Positions 13,580 through 24,030 of a stretch of DNA of 64,000 nucleotides are shown here, piece after piece. Under the pieces are notes generated by a model, which worked only from the letters and a program-made list of their open reading frames with translations, was not told where the DNA came from and searched no databases. This DNA is from Escarpia spicata (lineage: Eukaryota > Annelida > Polychaeta > Sabellida > Siboglinidae), in the NCBI GenBank assembly GCA_963995525.1, contig OZ023207.1, positions 26,999,276-27,063,275 of the forward strand, in the 5' to 3' direction. How positions within the stretch are numbered: position 1 is the first letter of the stretch; each line of letters starts with the position of its first letter. The position numbers were made by a program, and so were the translations under genes.

Positions 13580-13806
13580 GTAATCGTGTGCATTGTTTCA
13601 ATGGAGCACATTGTGTATATACATATATAAGTATATATGTATGTTCAATTGAAAAGTATGGAAATAACAAACAATTTAATCTTTCAAGTACTGATTTTGG
13701 GGAGTTAACTTCAAGTAGTCGTGGTCGTTGGCAAGAGCATGTGTACTGTCAGGAGGGGACGGCTGCACCACTGGCATTGGATGCCTTTCCTGAAATGTGT
13801 ATGTGT

Positions 13807-13808
<2 letters not shown>

Positions 13809-13855
<47 letters not shown>

Positions 13856-13856
13856 C

Positions 13857-13888
<32 letters not shown>
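13809..13888. repeat. (AT)n microsatellite with AC interruptions
   Basis: Alternating AT with periodic ACATAT interruptions; the Tyr/Ile reading frames over it are artefacts. Confidence 0.97.
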
Positions 13889-14787
13889 GGATTCAATACA
13901 ATATTGTTCATTGTAGTATTTGCTTTACACATAAAGTCAGAGACTGCATTAGTGCCCATGTTTTGACAAGTAACTGTTTTTCAATGGGTCTGTAAAAGGA
14001 GTATAAGACTTGTTTCGTCAAGTCCTCCAGTAGAAATTCATGCAATATATTCCAGTTATCACATTGTAAAATGACCGAGGATAGAGAATGATGAACTTTA
14101 AACATTTCATTGCAAATACAGTGAAATAATTGTACTTTATTTGCAATGAGATATACATTACGTTTACTTCACTCATACAGTTCAGGCATACACTGCGGAC
14201 ATTCTCTGGAGTAGAGGCATTGCTGTGCAGTTGCTCTGGTCGAGGATCATAAATAATTTCCGCAGTTTTCTTCCCACAAATTGCATGCAATCTGCTGGAC
14301 TTGATAGGAGTTCTTTTGTAGGTGACGGAACATCTGGAGGACATGCAGGTCAAGTCAAAATGTACATTCAGCTACATATTTATTAATTGTATTTGCATGT
14401 TAACGCTTTCATTATTTTATTGTTGCTGAGATGTTTCCAAGAGCAGGTCACATTCTTTAAACTACCAAACTTATTTGCGCAACATTGGGATAAACTAACT
14501 GACACATTGGTGCATTGACAATTGCCCCAGTATTTGTACATAGTACTGTAGTAAAGGGCGAACGGTTAATAAGTGGTAACTTACGTGGCTCGCTCTTTAT
14601 GTTCGGTTGCTGCGTTACGTTCTGTGGCCGCCGTTGATCCTAAGCCAGCACATCGGAAGTAGGATGTCTTGCTCGGGTGGATCGGAGTGGCGCTCTTGGT
14701 ATGGGTGTGGTTGGGGTTTATATACAGGGCAGGGGTATTGGTGTGCAGTGGTGTGTGCAAGGGGTAGTGGGTGGGTGGCGATGAACA
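13889..14787. other. Upstream flank of Gypsy-A; no LTR recognised
   Basis: I looked here for a 5' copy of the LTR-like sequence at 23.4-24.0 kb (TATATAAGACACC, CCACGGGTATGGG) and found none. The GT-rich stretch 14690-14780 immediately precedes the gag frame. Confidence 0.4.
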
Positions 14788-16230
14788 GTGCTGCCATCTG
14801 GTGACTACCACAATATTAGCAATGGTGATCCCACGCAGTATCTCCCCACTAGCCGTGCTGAGCGCAGCGTGCGACAGCCACGCACCCCTTACGGATATCG
14901 TCTTCAAGGTGGTAGGAGAGGTGATCACCAGGCTCCCGACGATGCTCGGCGTGGTGGTGCAGAGTCACAATCTCTCAGATACGTGAATCTCGACAAGTTC
15001 GAGGGGAAGATCGGAGAGTGGGACAATTGGTACCACCAATTTGAGTTCCTCGCGACCCACTACAATTGTGACGACCGCGAACTTCCTGTGTCGTGTCTCA
15101 AGGGCCCAGCACTGACAGACCACATGAGCTTCTCTCTAACATAACGTAATGCCTACACACCATGCATTGCTGCTCTCCAGGAGAGGTATGGAACCCGAAG
15201 ACCCGCTCTGATAACGACATTTCGTGCAGAACTGTGTACCGTGCGACAAGAAGAGAGGGAGAGTATGGACACGTTTGGGGACCATGTGTATGCCCTAGCT
15301 AATCAGGCGGCTTACCCAGACATGGTAGATGATGCCACTCTCCAAAGCCTGGCGGTGCCTGCATTTGTGAAGGGTCTCAGGGATAGGAACGCGGCACAAG
15401 AAGCTATGAAGTTCCGTAATCCCAGATCGATTCAGGAAGCAGTGGGGGCAGTGATGCACATCCAGGGCGCGTCACGTATATTCGGTAATCGGGGAGCGTC
15501 CACTACTCGATAGGTTTCTTTCGAGGGTAGGCCTACAGTAGTGGTAAATGAGGCTTTGGCACATATCCCCGCTGATTTGGACTTGCTTCACGGAGTGGTT
15601 AGAAAACTCCAACAGTTCGCTGTTACAGGCAAAGTGGCACCCACGAGAAATGCCTGTTACACTTGTGGAGGTTCTGGCCACCGATCACGCGATCGCGCGA
15701 ACAAGAGGAGGCGCTTGCCATCACCGCTCACCTGCTTCGGGTGTAACGGGAAAGGACATATCGCTCCCGAGGGTTCTAACACATTACGCGGTCGCATGGA
15801 GGTGACAAGGGTAAGTCGTAGACATCAACGTCGGAGCAGTAGCAGCAGCTCTGGCAGCAGCTCTACCAACTCTCAGTCTGATAGTCCCCGTACCCGGATA
15901 AATCATCGACATAGCCCTAGACGGAGCCACCATCGCCAGAATGGTAGCTACCAGGGCGGTCTGAGAAGTCCACGTCGTGGCGACCGCTCACACGGACGAA
16001 GCAAGGGACGTACAGGTGATGCGTGACATACTGATCACAGCCGTGATCGCAATACCTCTCGTGACAATGATCGCGATCGGCCGAGGTATCATGATGGGAG
16101 CAGTGCCAGAGCATATGACTATCGTTCAAGTCCTCGTGATTGCACTGCCTCCTCCTACGCAAGACAGAGGAGGCTGCGAAACCACTGTCAAACTAAATGG
16201 GGTAAATCATGTTGGCCAGGGATCCACCCC
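14788..16230 (+). pseudogene. gag: Gypsy-A gag
   Basis: One frame runs from 14788 to about 16230, broken only by TAA (15142), TAG (15511) and TGA (16024). After a basic N-terminal region comes the capsid part (YVNLDKFEGKIGEWDNWYHQ, SCLKGPAL, ALQERYGTRRPALITTF, SMDTFGDHVYALANQAAY, VPAFVKGLRDRNAAQEAMKF). Two zinc knuckles at about 15656-15780 are degraded: CYTCGGSGHRSRDR lacks the last Cys, as does CFGCNGKGHIAPEG. A Ser-rich then Arg/His/Asp-rich tail follows. Gag forms the particle that packages element RNA; the missing knuckle Cys residues and three stops make this copy inactive. The true start may lie slightly downstream, near 14980. Confidence 0.85.
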
Positions 16231-16770
16231 AGGTAATTGCCAATATGAGGACGGCACTGGTCTTGTGACAAACAAACTGTGTGGTCCAGCCACGGGAACA
16301 GGGTTAGCACAGCTAACTGAACCTGCGATTAGACGCACACAGTTAAGCCCGACAATAGGTCACACATTACTAATCCCAGCGTCCATTCATGCTATAGACA
16401 CGTTATTGGTGGTGGATACTGCTGCACAGATGTCAATGATCAGCCAACCATTTCTGGATTAATTAGACCCGACAATTACCGTATCACGAACAAATAGGGA
16501 TAAAGTACGCAGAACACTGTTCATACATGTATTGTCGCCTCATTAGACAATTACCAATTACCATACAGGGTAAACAGTTCTCACTTGACGTGGCCGTTGG
16601 TCCAATAACGGATAATTTCATAATTGGATTTTCTTTTCTACTAGAACACCGTTGCATTGTTGACGTGGACAGTAGCATTGTCACAACAGATGGCGACACT
16701 GTATGTGCTGTAATGAAGAAAGGCCCTAGTACTTGTTATAATGTGAGTAGGTTTCAAGAAGGGCCCTAGT
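16230..16770 (+). pseudogene. Gypsy-A aspartic protease
   Basis: In the +1 frame relative to gag, a stretch ending at 16462 carries LLVVDTAAQMSMIS. This aligns with the DTGA active-site loop of retroelement proteases, with the Gly replaced by Ala. After a stop (16460-16462) the C-terminal half continues in another frame (QFSLDVAVGPITDNFIIGFSFLLEH, in two parts), the usual IIGxDFL region with Asp replaced by Ser. The protease would cleave Gag-Pol; the DTG change and the breaks argue it is dead. The 40-bp tandem array starts immediately after. Confidence 0.75.
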
Positions 16771-17080
16771 ACTTTTTATAATGTGAATTCGGTTCAAGAA
16801 GGGCCATAGTACTTGTTATAATGTGAGTAGGGTTCAAGGAGGGCCCTAGTACTTGTTATAATGTGAGTAGGGTTCAAGGAGGGCCCTAGTACTTGTTATA
16901 ATGTGAGTACGGTTCAAGAAGGGCCCTAGTACTTGTTATCAAGTGAGTACGGTTCAAGAAGGGCCCTAGTACTTGTTATCAAGTGAGTACGGTTCAAGAA
17001 GGGCCCTAGTACTTGTTATCAAGTGAGTACGGTTCAAGAAGGGCCCTAGTACTTGTTATAATGTGAGTACGGTTCAAGTT
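16721..17080 (+). repeat. 40-bp tandem repeat, 9 units, inside Gypsy-A pol
   Basis: Units start at 16721, 16761 and so on every 40 bases to 17041 (GGGCCCTAGTACTTGTTATA...GGTTCAAG). The first unit is continuous with protease coding sequence (KKGPSTCYNVS) and the last continues into pol (STVQVAYRTVVSPNHR). Eight extra copies add 320 bp, which moves the reading frame by 2; that is exactly the shift seen between the flanking frames. Confidence 0.95.
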
Positions 17081-17182
17081 GCGTATCGCACCGTAGTTTC
17101 ACCTAATCATAGGGCTAATGTTATGGTGAAGTTGACTAACCCCACTCACAATACATATGTTACCATGCCTGAACTAACTGAC

Positions 17183-17584
17183 ACTCTTATCATTCCGTCC
17201 TGTTTTATATGTGGAGGGGTGGGACCTGTTGTTATACAAGTCATAAATTACTCTTCTCATTCCGTCCTGTCTTATCTGTGGAGGGGTGGGACCTGTTATT
17301 ATACAAGTCATAAATGACTCTTATCATTCCGTCCTGTCTTATCTGTGGAGGGGTGGGACCTGTTGTTATACAAGTCATAAATGACTCTTATCATTCCATC
17401 CTGTCTTATCTGTGGAGGGGTGGGACCTGTTGTTATACAAGTCATAAATGACTCTTATCATTCCATCCTGTCTTATCTGTGGAGGGGTGGGACCTGTTGT
17501 TATACAAGTCATACATGACTCTTATCATTCCGTCCTGTCTTATCTATGGAGGGGTGGGACCTGTTGTTATACAAGTCATAAATG
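17183..17584 (+). repeat. 67-bp tandem repeat, 6 units, inside Gypsy-A pol
   Basis: Units begin at 17183, 17250, 17317, 17384, 17451 and 17518 (ACTCTTATCATTCCGTCCTG... ending TACAAGTCATAAATG). The unit encodes IIPSCLIYGGVGPVVIQVIN in the pol frame. Five extra copies add 335 bp (2 modulo 3), which matches the frame change between the flanking reading frames. Confidence 0.95.
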
Positions 17585-18546
17585 ACTCTAATCGTCAGGT
17601 CGTCCTAAGACAAGGGGAAGTATTGACACTGGCTGTCGAACTGGATGAAATAATAGACACGGAGTCTGAGTTGGCTCAAACCTGCATCAATGTCCGTCAT
17701 ACTGGGTTAGACGAGCACATTAAGGGTCGGGACCTACCTTCGTGGGAGGAAGGTAATATAATCCACAATGAAATGTCACCACCCATAGAAGTGTCACTAA
17801 TTCCAGATGCCAGTCTTGATGATGGCCACATTGCCGCAAAACTCAAAGAAGTAGAGTCCCGTACACCAACACACCTGTTTTGGTTAGAAAGAAAGACGGG
17901 GGGGGGGGGGGGTCCGGTACACAGTCGACTACCGAAACTAAATGTGAAGATTATAAAAGATGCACATCCCATCTCCGATAGAAGAGTGCATAGACAGTCT
18001 ATCTGGCAATCTATGGTTCCACACACTAGATATGGCATCAGGGTACTGGCAGATAGAAGTCGATGAGCTCCGATAGAATAGTGCACAGACAATCTCTCTG
18101 GCACTCTATGGTTCCACACACTAGATATGGCATCAGGGTACTGGCAGATAGAAGTCGATGAGCGTGATTGTTACAAAACAACATTCTTAACCAAGTATGG
18201 CCTCTTCGAACATGTCAGGATGGCACAGGGGTTGTGTAGCGCACCAGCCACGTTCCAACGGGTAATGCATCTGGTTTTACGCGGTCTTGCTTGGGACAGG
18301 GTTCTAGTGTATCTAGATGATGTAATTGCACTGGACAGGAGCTTTAACGAGTTACTTGAAAATCGGGAGGTCGTACTCCAGCGATTCAAAGTGCACAATT
18401 TGAAACTGGAACCCAAAAATGCTCTCTATTTACCACACAAATTCTGTTCCTTGGACGCAAAGTATCCCGAGACAACGTTTTGGTTACCAATGACCATGTG
18501 CAATGTGTACAGGATTGGCGTCAACCCAAGAGTGCTCTCCAAGTGA
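17585..18546 (+). pseudogene. pol: Gypsy-A reverse transcriptase
   Basis: The frame to 18066 covers the segment before RT (VVLRQGEVLTLAVELDE) and the start of the RT fingers, disturbed at a 13-G run near 17900. A 95-bp direct duplication follows. The frame from 18127 gives the palm: DMASGYWQIEVDERD, KYGLFEHVRMAQGLCSAPATF and the catalytic box VLVYLDDVIAL with both Asp intact, then LKLEPKNALY. RT copies element RNA into DNA. The domain is complete enough to identify as Ty3/Gypsy, but frameshifts at the G run, at the duplication and near 18490 break it. Confidence 0.88.
17973..18162 (+). repeat. 95-bp tandem duplication in RT
   Basis: 17973-18067 and 18068-18162 are near-identical direct copies (CTCCGATAGAAGAGTGCATA and CTCCGATAGAATAGTGCACA starts), both ending GATAGAAGTCGATGAG. 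The unit spans RT codons for the conserved ASGYWQIEVDE segment. Confidence 0.95.
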
Positions 18547-19340
18547 ATAAATTCACAGGCTTTGTGAAATACCACAGAGAATTCATTCGAGGGTTAGCCG
18601 ACACAATGAAGCCATTGTATGCTTTAACAAAGCCGAGGGCACCCTTCGAGTGGACCGAGAGGTGCGAACAGGCATTCCAGAGACTGAAACGAGACATGAC
18701 AACAACACCCGAGTTGGCATTCCCTAATAATGAAGACCCATTCATTCTGGATACTGATGCTTCCGACACAGAAATAGGAGCGGCACTGTATCAGATTCAC
18801 AATGGTGTAGAGCGGCCAGTCTCGTTTCCATCGCACACCCTACCACCTGCACAGGTACGCTACTGTACTACTAGAAAGGAACTGCTGTCTATAGTGGTGT
18901 TTACACGCCACTATAAACACTACCTGCTCGGCCGTGAGTTCACTGTGAGGAAAGACCACGGGCCACTTACTTGGTTGTTCCGATTCAAACATACTGAGGG
19001 CCAGCTGGGCAGGTGGCTGGAAGAGTTGTCACAGAACTCTATGACAATTCAGCACAGACCAGGTGTTGAGCATACCAATGCCGACGGGCTCTCACGAATC
19101 CCAGAGGAACTCGACCCGTGCAACTGTTACGAAGCGGGCAGGGAAGTATGTACTTTGCCATGTGGTGGCTGCCCATACTATATAAAGCTTCACCCACAAT
19201 GGGGTAGGTTTGAGGAAGAGGTAGATTATGTAGTCCCTCTAGTTGTACGACAAGTAAATAGCCCACATGCGTCCACCAATAAGATAGGTATTGCTGACAG
19301 TGTAACATATGTTGACGCTGAAACCAATTACATGAACTAG
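18480..19340 (+). pseudogene. Gypsy-A RNase H
   Basis: An open frame of about 285 codons. The RT connection (FTGFVKYHREFIRGLADTMK, PLYALTKPRAPFEWTERCEQ) leads into RNase H: FILDTDASDTEIGAAL with the first catalytic Asp, the RKELLSIVVF segment with the Glu, HYKHYLLGREFTVRKDHGPL, and HTNADGLSRIP with the final Asp. It removes template RNA during reverse transcription. This is the least damaged part of the element. The frame stops at 19338-19340 just before the integrase zinc-binding region. Confidence 0.88.
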
Positions 19341-19355
19341 TTCAATGCGCTGGAA

Positions 19356-20412
19356 TTGAGGGACGCCCAACTACTAGATTATGAGTTATGTCCAATAATT
19401 AATTGGATAGAAGGGGAACCCCCAACACAAAACGATTCCCATCTACAGGGAATAGGTACTCGCACCCTGTGGAATTGTAAGAACCGCTTCGCATCTTACA
19501 CGGGGTCCTGTATTATCGGTGGGTGGGTGACACAGGACTGACAGTGCTAAAGCCAGGGGTCCCCCACTCAATGAAATAGGACATTCTTCAAATGACACAT
19601 GACCGACGCATTGACGACACTGGGGTCATGACAAGACCTACGCTAAACTAAAGAGGAGGTTCCTTTGGCCTTCTATGCATACTGTCGACTGTTTGTGGAA
19701 ACGTGTGCTGTGTGTCACCTAAACAAAGGGGGAGGGGCGGTGCGCACAACGAGCACCGTTACTCCACTATGAAGCAGAGGTCCCCGGCGAGCGAGTACAT
19801 CTAGATTTTTTGGGTCCATTTACAACCAGCGAGTCAGGAAATGAATATATCATTATTGTGAACGACCAATTTTCCCGTTGGCTTGAGGTATATGCTCTGA
19901 CGGAACAAACAGCTGTAATCACAGCCAAGATGTTCTTTGAACAATGGATTGTTATGTTTGAGGCCCCACTGCAGGTACACACTGATCAGGGTAGGAACTT
20001 TGACAGCCAGCTGTTCTCGGACCTCTGTAGATTGATGGAGATCACCAAGACACGGACGACACCCTATCGTCACAGTTCAAACGGGCAAGTGGAACGCTAT
20101 AATCAGATGGTTCTATCTTTCTTCAGGTGTTACCTTGATGACAAAGTATCCAGATGGGACGAGTACTTGGCTGTCCTTGGCATGAGTATACGAGCTACGG
20201 TAAGCAGGAGCACTGGTTTCACACCCAATATGCTATTCCTGGGCAGGGAGGTTTGTATGTCAGAAGAAATTATGTTTGGACTCTCCACCATAAATGTGCC
20301 GAGACAAATACCACCAGTCGACCTCTCAGAGTTGATCGACAGACTGAAGCTCACCTTCCTAGCTGCACATAAGAATCTCAGGATGGCCCTGTGTCGTCAA
20401 AAGAGATTATGA
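19356..20412 (+). pseudogene. Gypsy-A integrase
   Basis: The linker and decayed H2C2 zinc-binding part cover 19356-19750 in several frames (RRFLWPSMHTVD, VETCAVCHLNKGG). From about 19790 an open frame gives the DDE core: VHLDFLGPF (first Asp), QVHTDQGRNFDSQLFSDLCR (second Asp), RHSSNGQVERYNQ (Glu), then GFTPNMLFLGREV. All three catalytic acids are present. Integrase inserts the cDNA into the host chromosome. The upstream frameshifts and a stop at 20410-20412 break the polyprotein. Confidence 0.88.
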
Positions 20413-20803
20413 TGCATACGGGAGAGAGAATACGATGTGGGCGGTAGTGGCACAAAGCAAGAAGCTTCTACCAGTGTGGAAGGGCCCATTAATAGTTATA
20501 GAGGTAATAGCCAAGGTTCTATGTCGATTAGCTGGTCGTAGTCGAGAATATGTCAAACACCATGACAAACTCCGTATATGTGAGGATCGAGATAGTCCTC
20601 TCTGGATGCGACGGAAACGACACGTGATCCTCACTGACAAAGCCCAGAATACACAGGCGGTGGCTGACGACGACTTGTTGGACGGAGTGGAAGCATTATT
20701 CCACCCCACCCAATCAACAGCCGAGCAAGCGGCCACTCTCACCACACCGAAAATCACGCGATATGGTCGTAAAGTTACTCGTCCATCTCGGTACAGTGAC
20801 TAA
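20413..20803 (+). pseudogene. Gypsy-A GPY/F module and Pol C-terminus
   Basis: LLPVWKGPLIVIEVI, then VKHHDKLRICEDRDSPLWMR, matches the GPY/F module found after the integrase core in many Ty3/Gypsy elements. The frame ends in TRYGRKVTRPSRYSD, a common Pol terminus. It follows the integrase after one frameshift near 20412-20435. Confidence 0.75.
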
Positions 20804-20934
20804 CTAATATATCTATACTTCGGACATGGAGAGCCCTAGGCGGGAATGGCTCAGGGGAGGCAGGTCAGGTACTCCAGGGAAAACAGGCAATGTTGGGGAC
20901 AATGTTCCCAATGTGACATGTACAACAGGGGGTA

Positions 20935-21456
20935 GTGGACCCCAAGCTTGAGTGTGGCCGTGCTACACGATTTAATTACTACACTGTTACCTACGTGACG
21001 CCGCCCCAGTCACTAGCGTCTGCTCCTGTAGTTAAACAACCAGAAGCCCCCTTGCCCCGCAAACACAAGGTAAATAGGCGAGGAAGGAAGAGGTCACAAC
21101 TTTGGACACCCCCCTCTATGCCAACCCCACCACCGGAACTACATATCACGGTGGCCCCTAGCAGGCAATCCACCCCCACCATGACGAGACCAACACTTTG
21201 GACAGGTGGGACGTATGTGACGCCGCCCCCTGCCAAGCGGGCGCGGTGTGAACGCCGACAGTGCTACGTCTGTGGTGTTATCCCGGCAGACCTGCGTGGT
21301 CATATGGAAGAGTACCATCTTCCCTGGAATGTCCACCCGGACACAGCCTGTTGGTTGTGCGAGAGACCATTCGGGACACCCCAGGCCTTAACGACACACC
21401 TGGACAAACACACCCCCCGAAGAAAAGCGCCAGGCGGAGTTCGCCCGCCACTTTAA
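20935..21456 (+). pseudogene. Zinc-finger protein downstream of Gypsy-A pol
   Basis: The frame begins about 130 bases after the end of pol. A Pro-rich, basic N-terminus (residues 1-105) leads to CYVCGVIPADLRGHMEEYH and then CWLCERPFGTPQALTTHLDK plus His, two C2H2-type fingers; the second has CX2C-X12-HX4H spacing. The frame ends after a C6 run at about 21411, where a 1-base slip would join it to the next frame (EEKRQAEFARHF..., reading into 21473). This suggests one zinc-finger/TatD protein. C2H2 fingers usually bind nucleic acid. Whether this ORF belongs to the retroelement or to a host gene next to it cannot be settled here. Confidence 0.65.
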
Positions 21457-22369
21457 CTCCTGGGCGAATTATATGGCCGCCCACATAGAAGCAACACGCA
21501 AAGTGCTCCAGCAACACACCTTCGAAGAGGCCACAAGTCTCTTCGGTCAGAAGGAGTGGTGCCCCCGAAATATGTACACCAACATCATGTATACGGAGGT
21601 AGCCCGCATAATGGGGCGGCCCATTTCACCTGATGCCATTCGGCTGAGCTCACCGAACCACCCGGTGGCGCTCCAGTATTGGTATAGCCTGACACTGATG
21701 CTGTCGGAACAACCGGCCACCAAGCAGGAGTTGGTCCGTCAGTGTGTGGTCTTCGGACAGCAGCCACGAGAGGCTCCTGAAGTCATCGCGATTGACGCAC
21801 ACTGCCACCTAAAACAACTCCAGCAGAGGGAGATTGCCGCCCAGAACAGTGTTTCCCGGAGAAAGGCAGCGGCTTGTCCTGAAGGGTGTCACTGTTGGTC
21901 ACCGTAATGTGGTTGTGAAAACAACCTATGGGGCTCACCCTCGGCTGGCCAAAACATTCGATAGAAACGCATGGGGCTGGTTATCAGCCATGATCTGCAG
22001 TGTCGACTGCTGCGCGATTTGGGAGTGTGAGCGCGACTCACCTGCTCACTCACTCACTCACTCACTCACTCACTCACTCACTCACTCACTCACTCACTCA
22101 CTCACTCACTCACTCACTCACTCACTCACTCACTCACTCACTCACTCACTCACTCACTCACTCACTCACTCACTCACTCACTCACTCACTCACTCACTCA
22201 CTCACTCACTCACTCACTCACTCACTCACTCACTCACTCACTCACTCACTCACTCACTCACTCACTCACTCACTCACTCACTCACTCACTCACTCACTCA
22301 CTCACTCACTCACTCACTCACTCACTCACTCACTCACTCATTCACTCACTCACTCACTCACTCACTCTC

Positions 22370-22449
<80 letters not shown>

Positions 22450-22862
22450 GAACTGGGGAAGCCGCTCTTCCAGGCGCCGGTCACCCAATGTCGGCAGTTA
22501 TGTGTGAGGCGCTGGCGATCCTTAACCAGAACACCCACCGCCAGCAGAAGATCCTCGTCCACTGCTATACTGGTGACGTGACTAGCTACCACAATTGTGT
22601 TGGGAATTTCCCTAACAGTGTGTTTGGGGTCACCCAAAGGACAACACGAGCGGCGGGTTTTGCGGATGTGGCTCGCCATATGGATCTCGCCCGTCTTGTG
22701 TTGAAAACGGACTCCCACATGCTGTCAAGGGGACACACCAGTGGGCATCATTATGAGGTAGTACGCCACGCCACAAAATTTGCTGTGCACATGAATCTCC
22801 CTGGCTGGGTTCTGCTGAGGATCGCCGCCCTTAACGCAAAGGCATTCTATCAGGTGGTGTAA
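21419..22862 (+). pseudogene. TatD-like metal-dependent nuclease, interrupted by microsatellite
   Basis: In order, the metallohydrolase motifs are IDAHCHL (DxHxH, about 21790); TTYGAHPRLA (GxHP) about 21925; CCAIWECERD, matching the IGE.GLD block with Gly and Leu lost, about 22010; ELGKPLF after the microsatellite, about 22452; KILVHCYTGD (HCFTG) about 22552; and LVLKTDSHML, where the family has ETD(S/A)P, about 22690. This order is that of TatD/TATDN proteins, metal-dependent 3'-5' exonucleases. About 100 unassigned residues precede it, and the zinc-finger frame lies directly upstream. Frameshifts near 21850 and 22470 and the (CTCA)n/(CT)n insertion break it. E-to-K and P-to-H changes also suggest inactivity here. 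Confidence 0.65.
22045..22446. repeat. (CTCA)n then (CT)n microsatellite within the TatD frame
   Basis: (CTCA)n occupies 22045-22364 with one T substitution near 22341 and runs through CTCTCACC into (CT)n at 22373-22446. On the plus strand it lacks stop codons and would read as (Leu-Thr-His-Ser)n and (Ser-Leu)n. It sits between the ECERD and ELGKPLF motifs of TatD. Confidence 0.97.
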
Positions 22863-23354
22863 GGGATGGGGATGAACCGGGTACATTTATACCCACGTGT
22901 ACATTACATTCTATCAGGTGGTGTAAGGGATGGGGATGAACCGGGTACATTTATACCCACTTGTACATTACATTCTATCAGGTGGTGTAAGGGATGGGGA
23001 TGAACCGGGTACATTTATACCCACGTGTACATTACATTCTATCAGGTGGTGTAAGGGATGGGGATGAACCGGGTACATTTATACCCACGTGTACATTACA
23101 TTCTATCAGGTGGTGTAAGGGATGGGGATGAACCGGGTACATTTATACCCACGGGTGCATTACATTCTATCAGGTGGTGTAAGGGATGGGGATGAACCGG
23201 GTACAGTTATACCCACGTGTACATTACATTCTATCAGGTGGTGTAAGGGATGGGGATGAACCGGGTACAGTTATACCCACGTGTACATTACATTATATCA
23301 GGTGGTGTAAGGGATGGGGATGAACCGGGTACATTTAAACCCACGTGTACATTA
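22843..23354 (+). repeat. 64-bp tandem repeat, 8 units, from the TatD stop region
   Basis: Units start at 22843, 22907 and so on every 64 bases to 23291. The first includes the last codons and TAA stop of the TatD frame (CATTCTATCAGGTGGTGTAA) plus adjoining 3' sequence (GGGATGGGGATGAACCGGGT). Variation between units is a few bases. Confidence 0.95.
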
Positions 23355-23379
23355 CATTTTAGTTTTTTTTTTAAATACA

Positions 23380-24030
23380 CCGACAGTTAAATTATCAGCG
23401 GCAATTATACATTGCACCACTGTCTTGGAGAGTTAGAGTTATATCACCGCGGGTACTTGGGTCTGTCAGTACACTAGCACTGGTTTAGTTAAGAATTGTT
23501 GTTATATTATTAGTTCACCACGGGTATGGGAATCTTTTAATGTAATAGTAGGTTAGGGGTTATGGATATTTTATTAGGGTTATAGCTTTTAAAACATAAA
23601 GGGAGGATACCTAGCTACCCCACACAGCGGCACCACCGACCACACCGCCAGTCAACCGTGACCGGCTATATAAGACACCGCCTTCCCAGCGAACGACGCT
23701 TGCTCCTGACCCGCACCGATATGCATCACGCGCAAGACGCAACACAGAGACAACCATCGCCGTGCCGCATATGTACGTAAGTGTTACTACACCATTATTC
23801 ACATACTATGCACGGCGACACAACACACACCTATTTATCGCACACGCACCTCTTCACGAATGCTCGGGACAAGCCTTCTCGAGTCTCCCATTCAGTGTAA
23901 TTAAATTTACAAACAAGGATCAATTCCAGTTCAATTCCAATTCATTTTAATTCAAATCGGCAACGTTAGATGTTTTGTTGTGACTTTTGACTAAATAAAA
24001 GTTTTGTAACTTATAACAAACGGATTACAT
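23380..24030 (+). mobile_element. Candidate 3' LTR of Gypsy-A
   Basis: A purine stretch AAAGGGAGGA (about 23599) is followed by TATATAAG (23667-23674), a strong donor-like AC|GTAAGT at 23777-23782 and AATAAA (23994-23999), then TTTTGTAACTTATAACA. This is the layout of an LTR plus leader. No second copy is present in the window, so exact ends and even LTR status are unproven. Confidence 0.4.

Larger units (their letters stand above)
14788..24030 (+). mobile_element. Gypsy-A: degenerate Ty3/Gypsy retrotransposon with extra ZF/TatD module
   Basis: Domain order on the plus strand is gag, protease, RT, RNase H, integrase and GPY/F tail (the Ty3/Gypsy order), then a zinc-finger/TatD reading frame where some elements carry env, then a region with TATATAAG (23667-23674) and AATAAA (23994-23999) that could be a 3' LTR. 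No 5' LTR was found, so the left end is approximate. The element carries stops, frameshifts and at least five tandem expansions. Components are listed separately. Confidence 0.8.

Noticed and set aside
13889..14787. 5' LTR of Gypsy-A
   Set aside because: No sequence here matches the LTR-like region at 23.4-24.0 kb; the left end is probably truncated or outside what I can align by eye.
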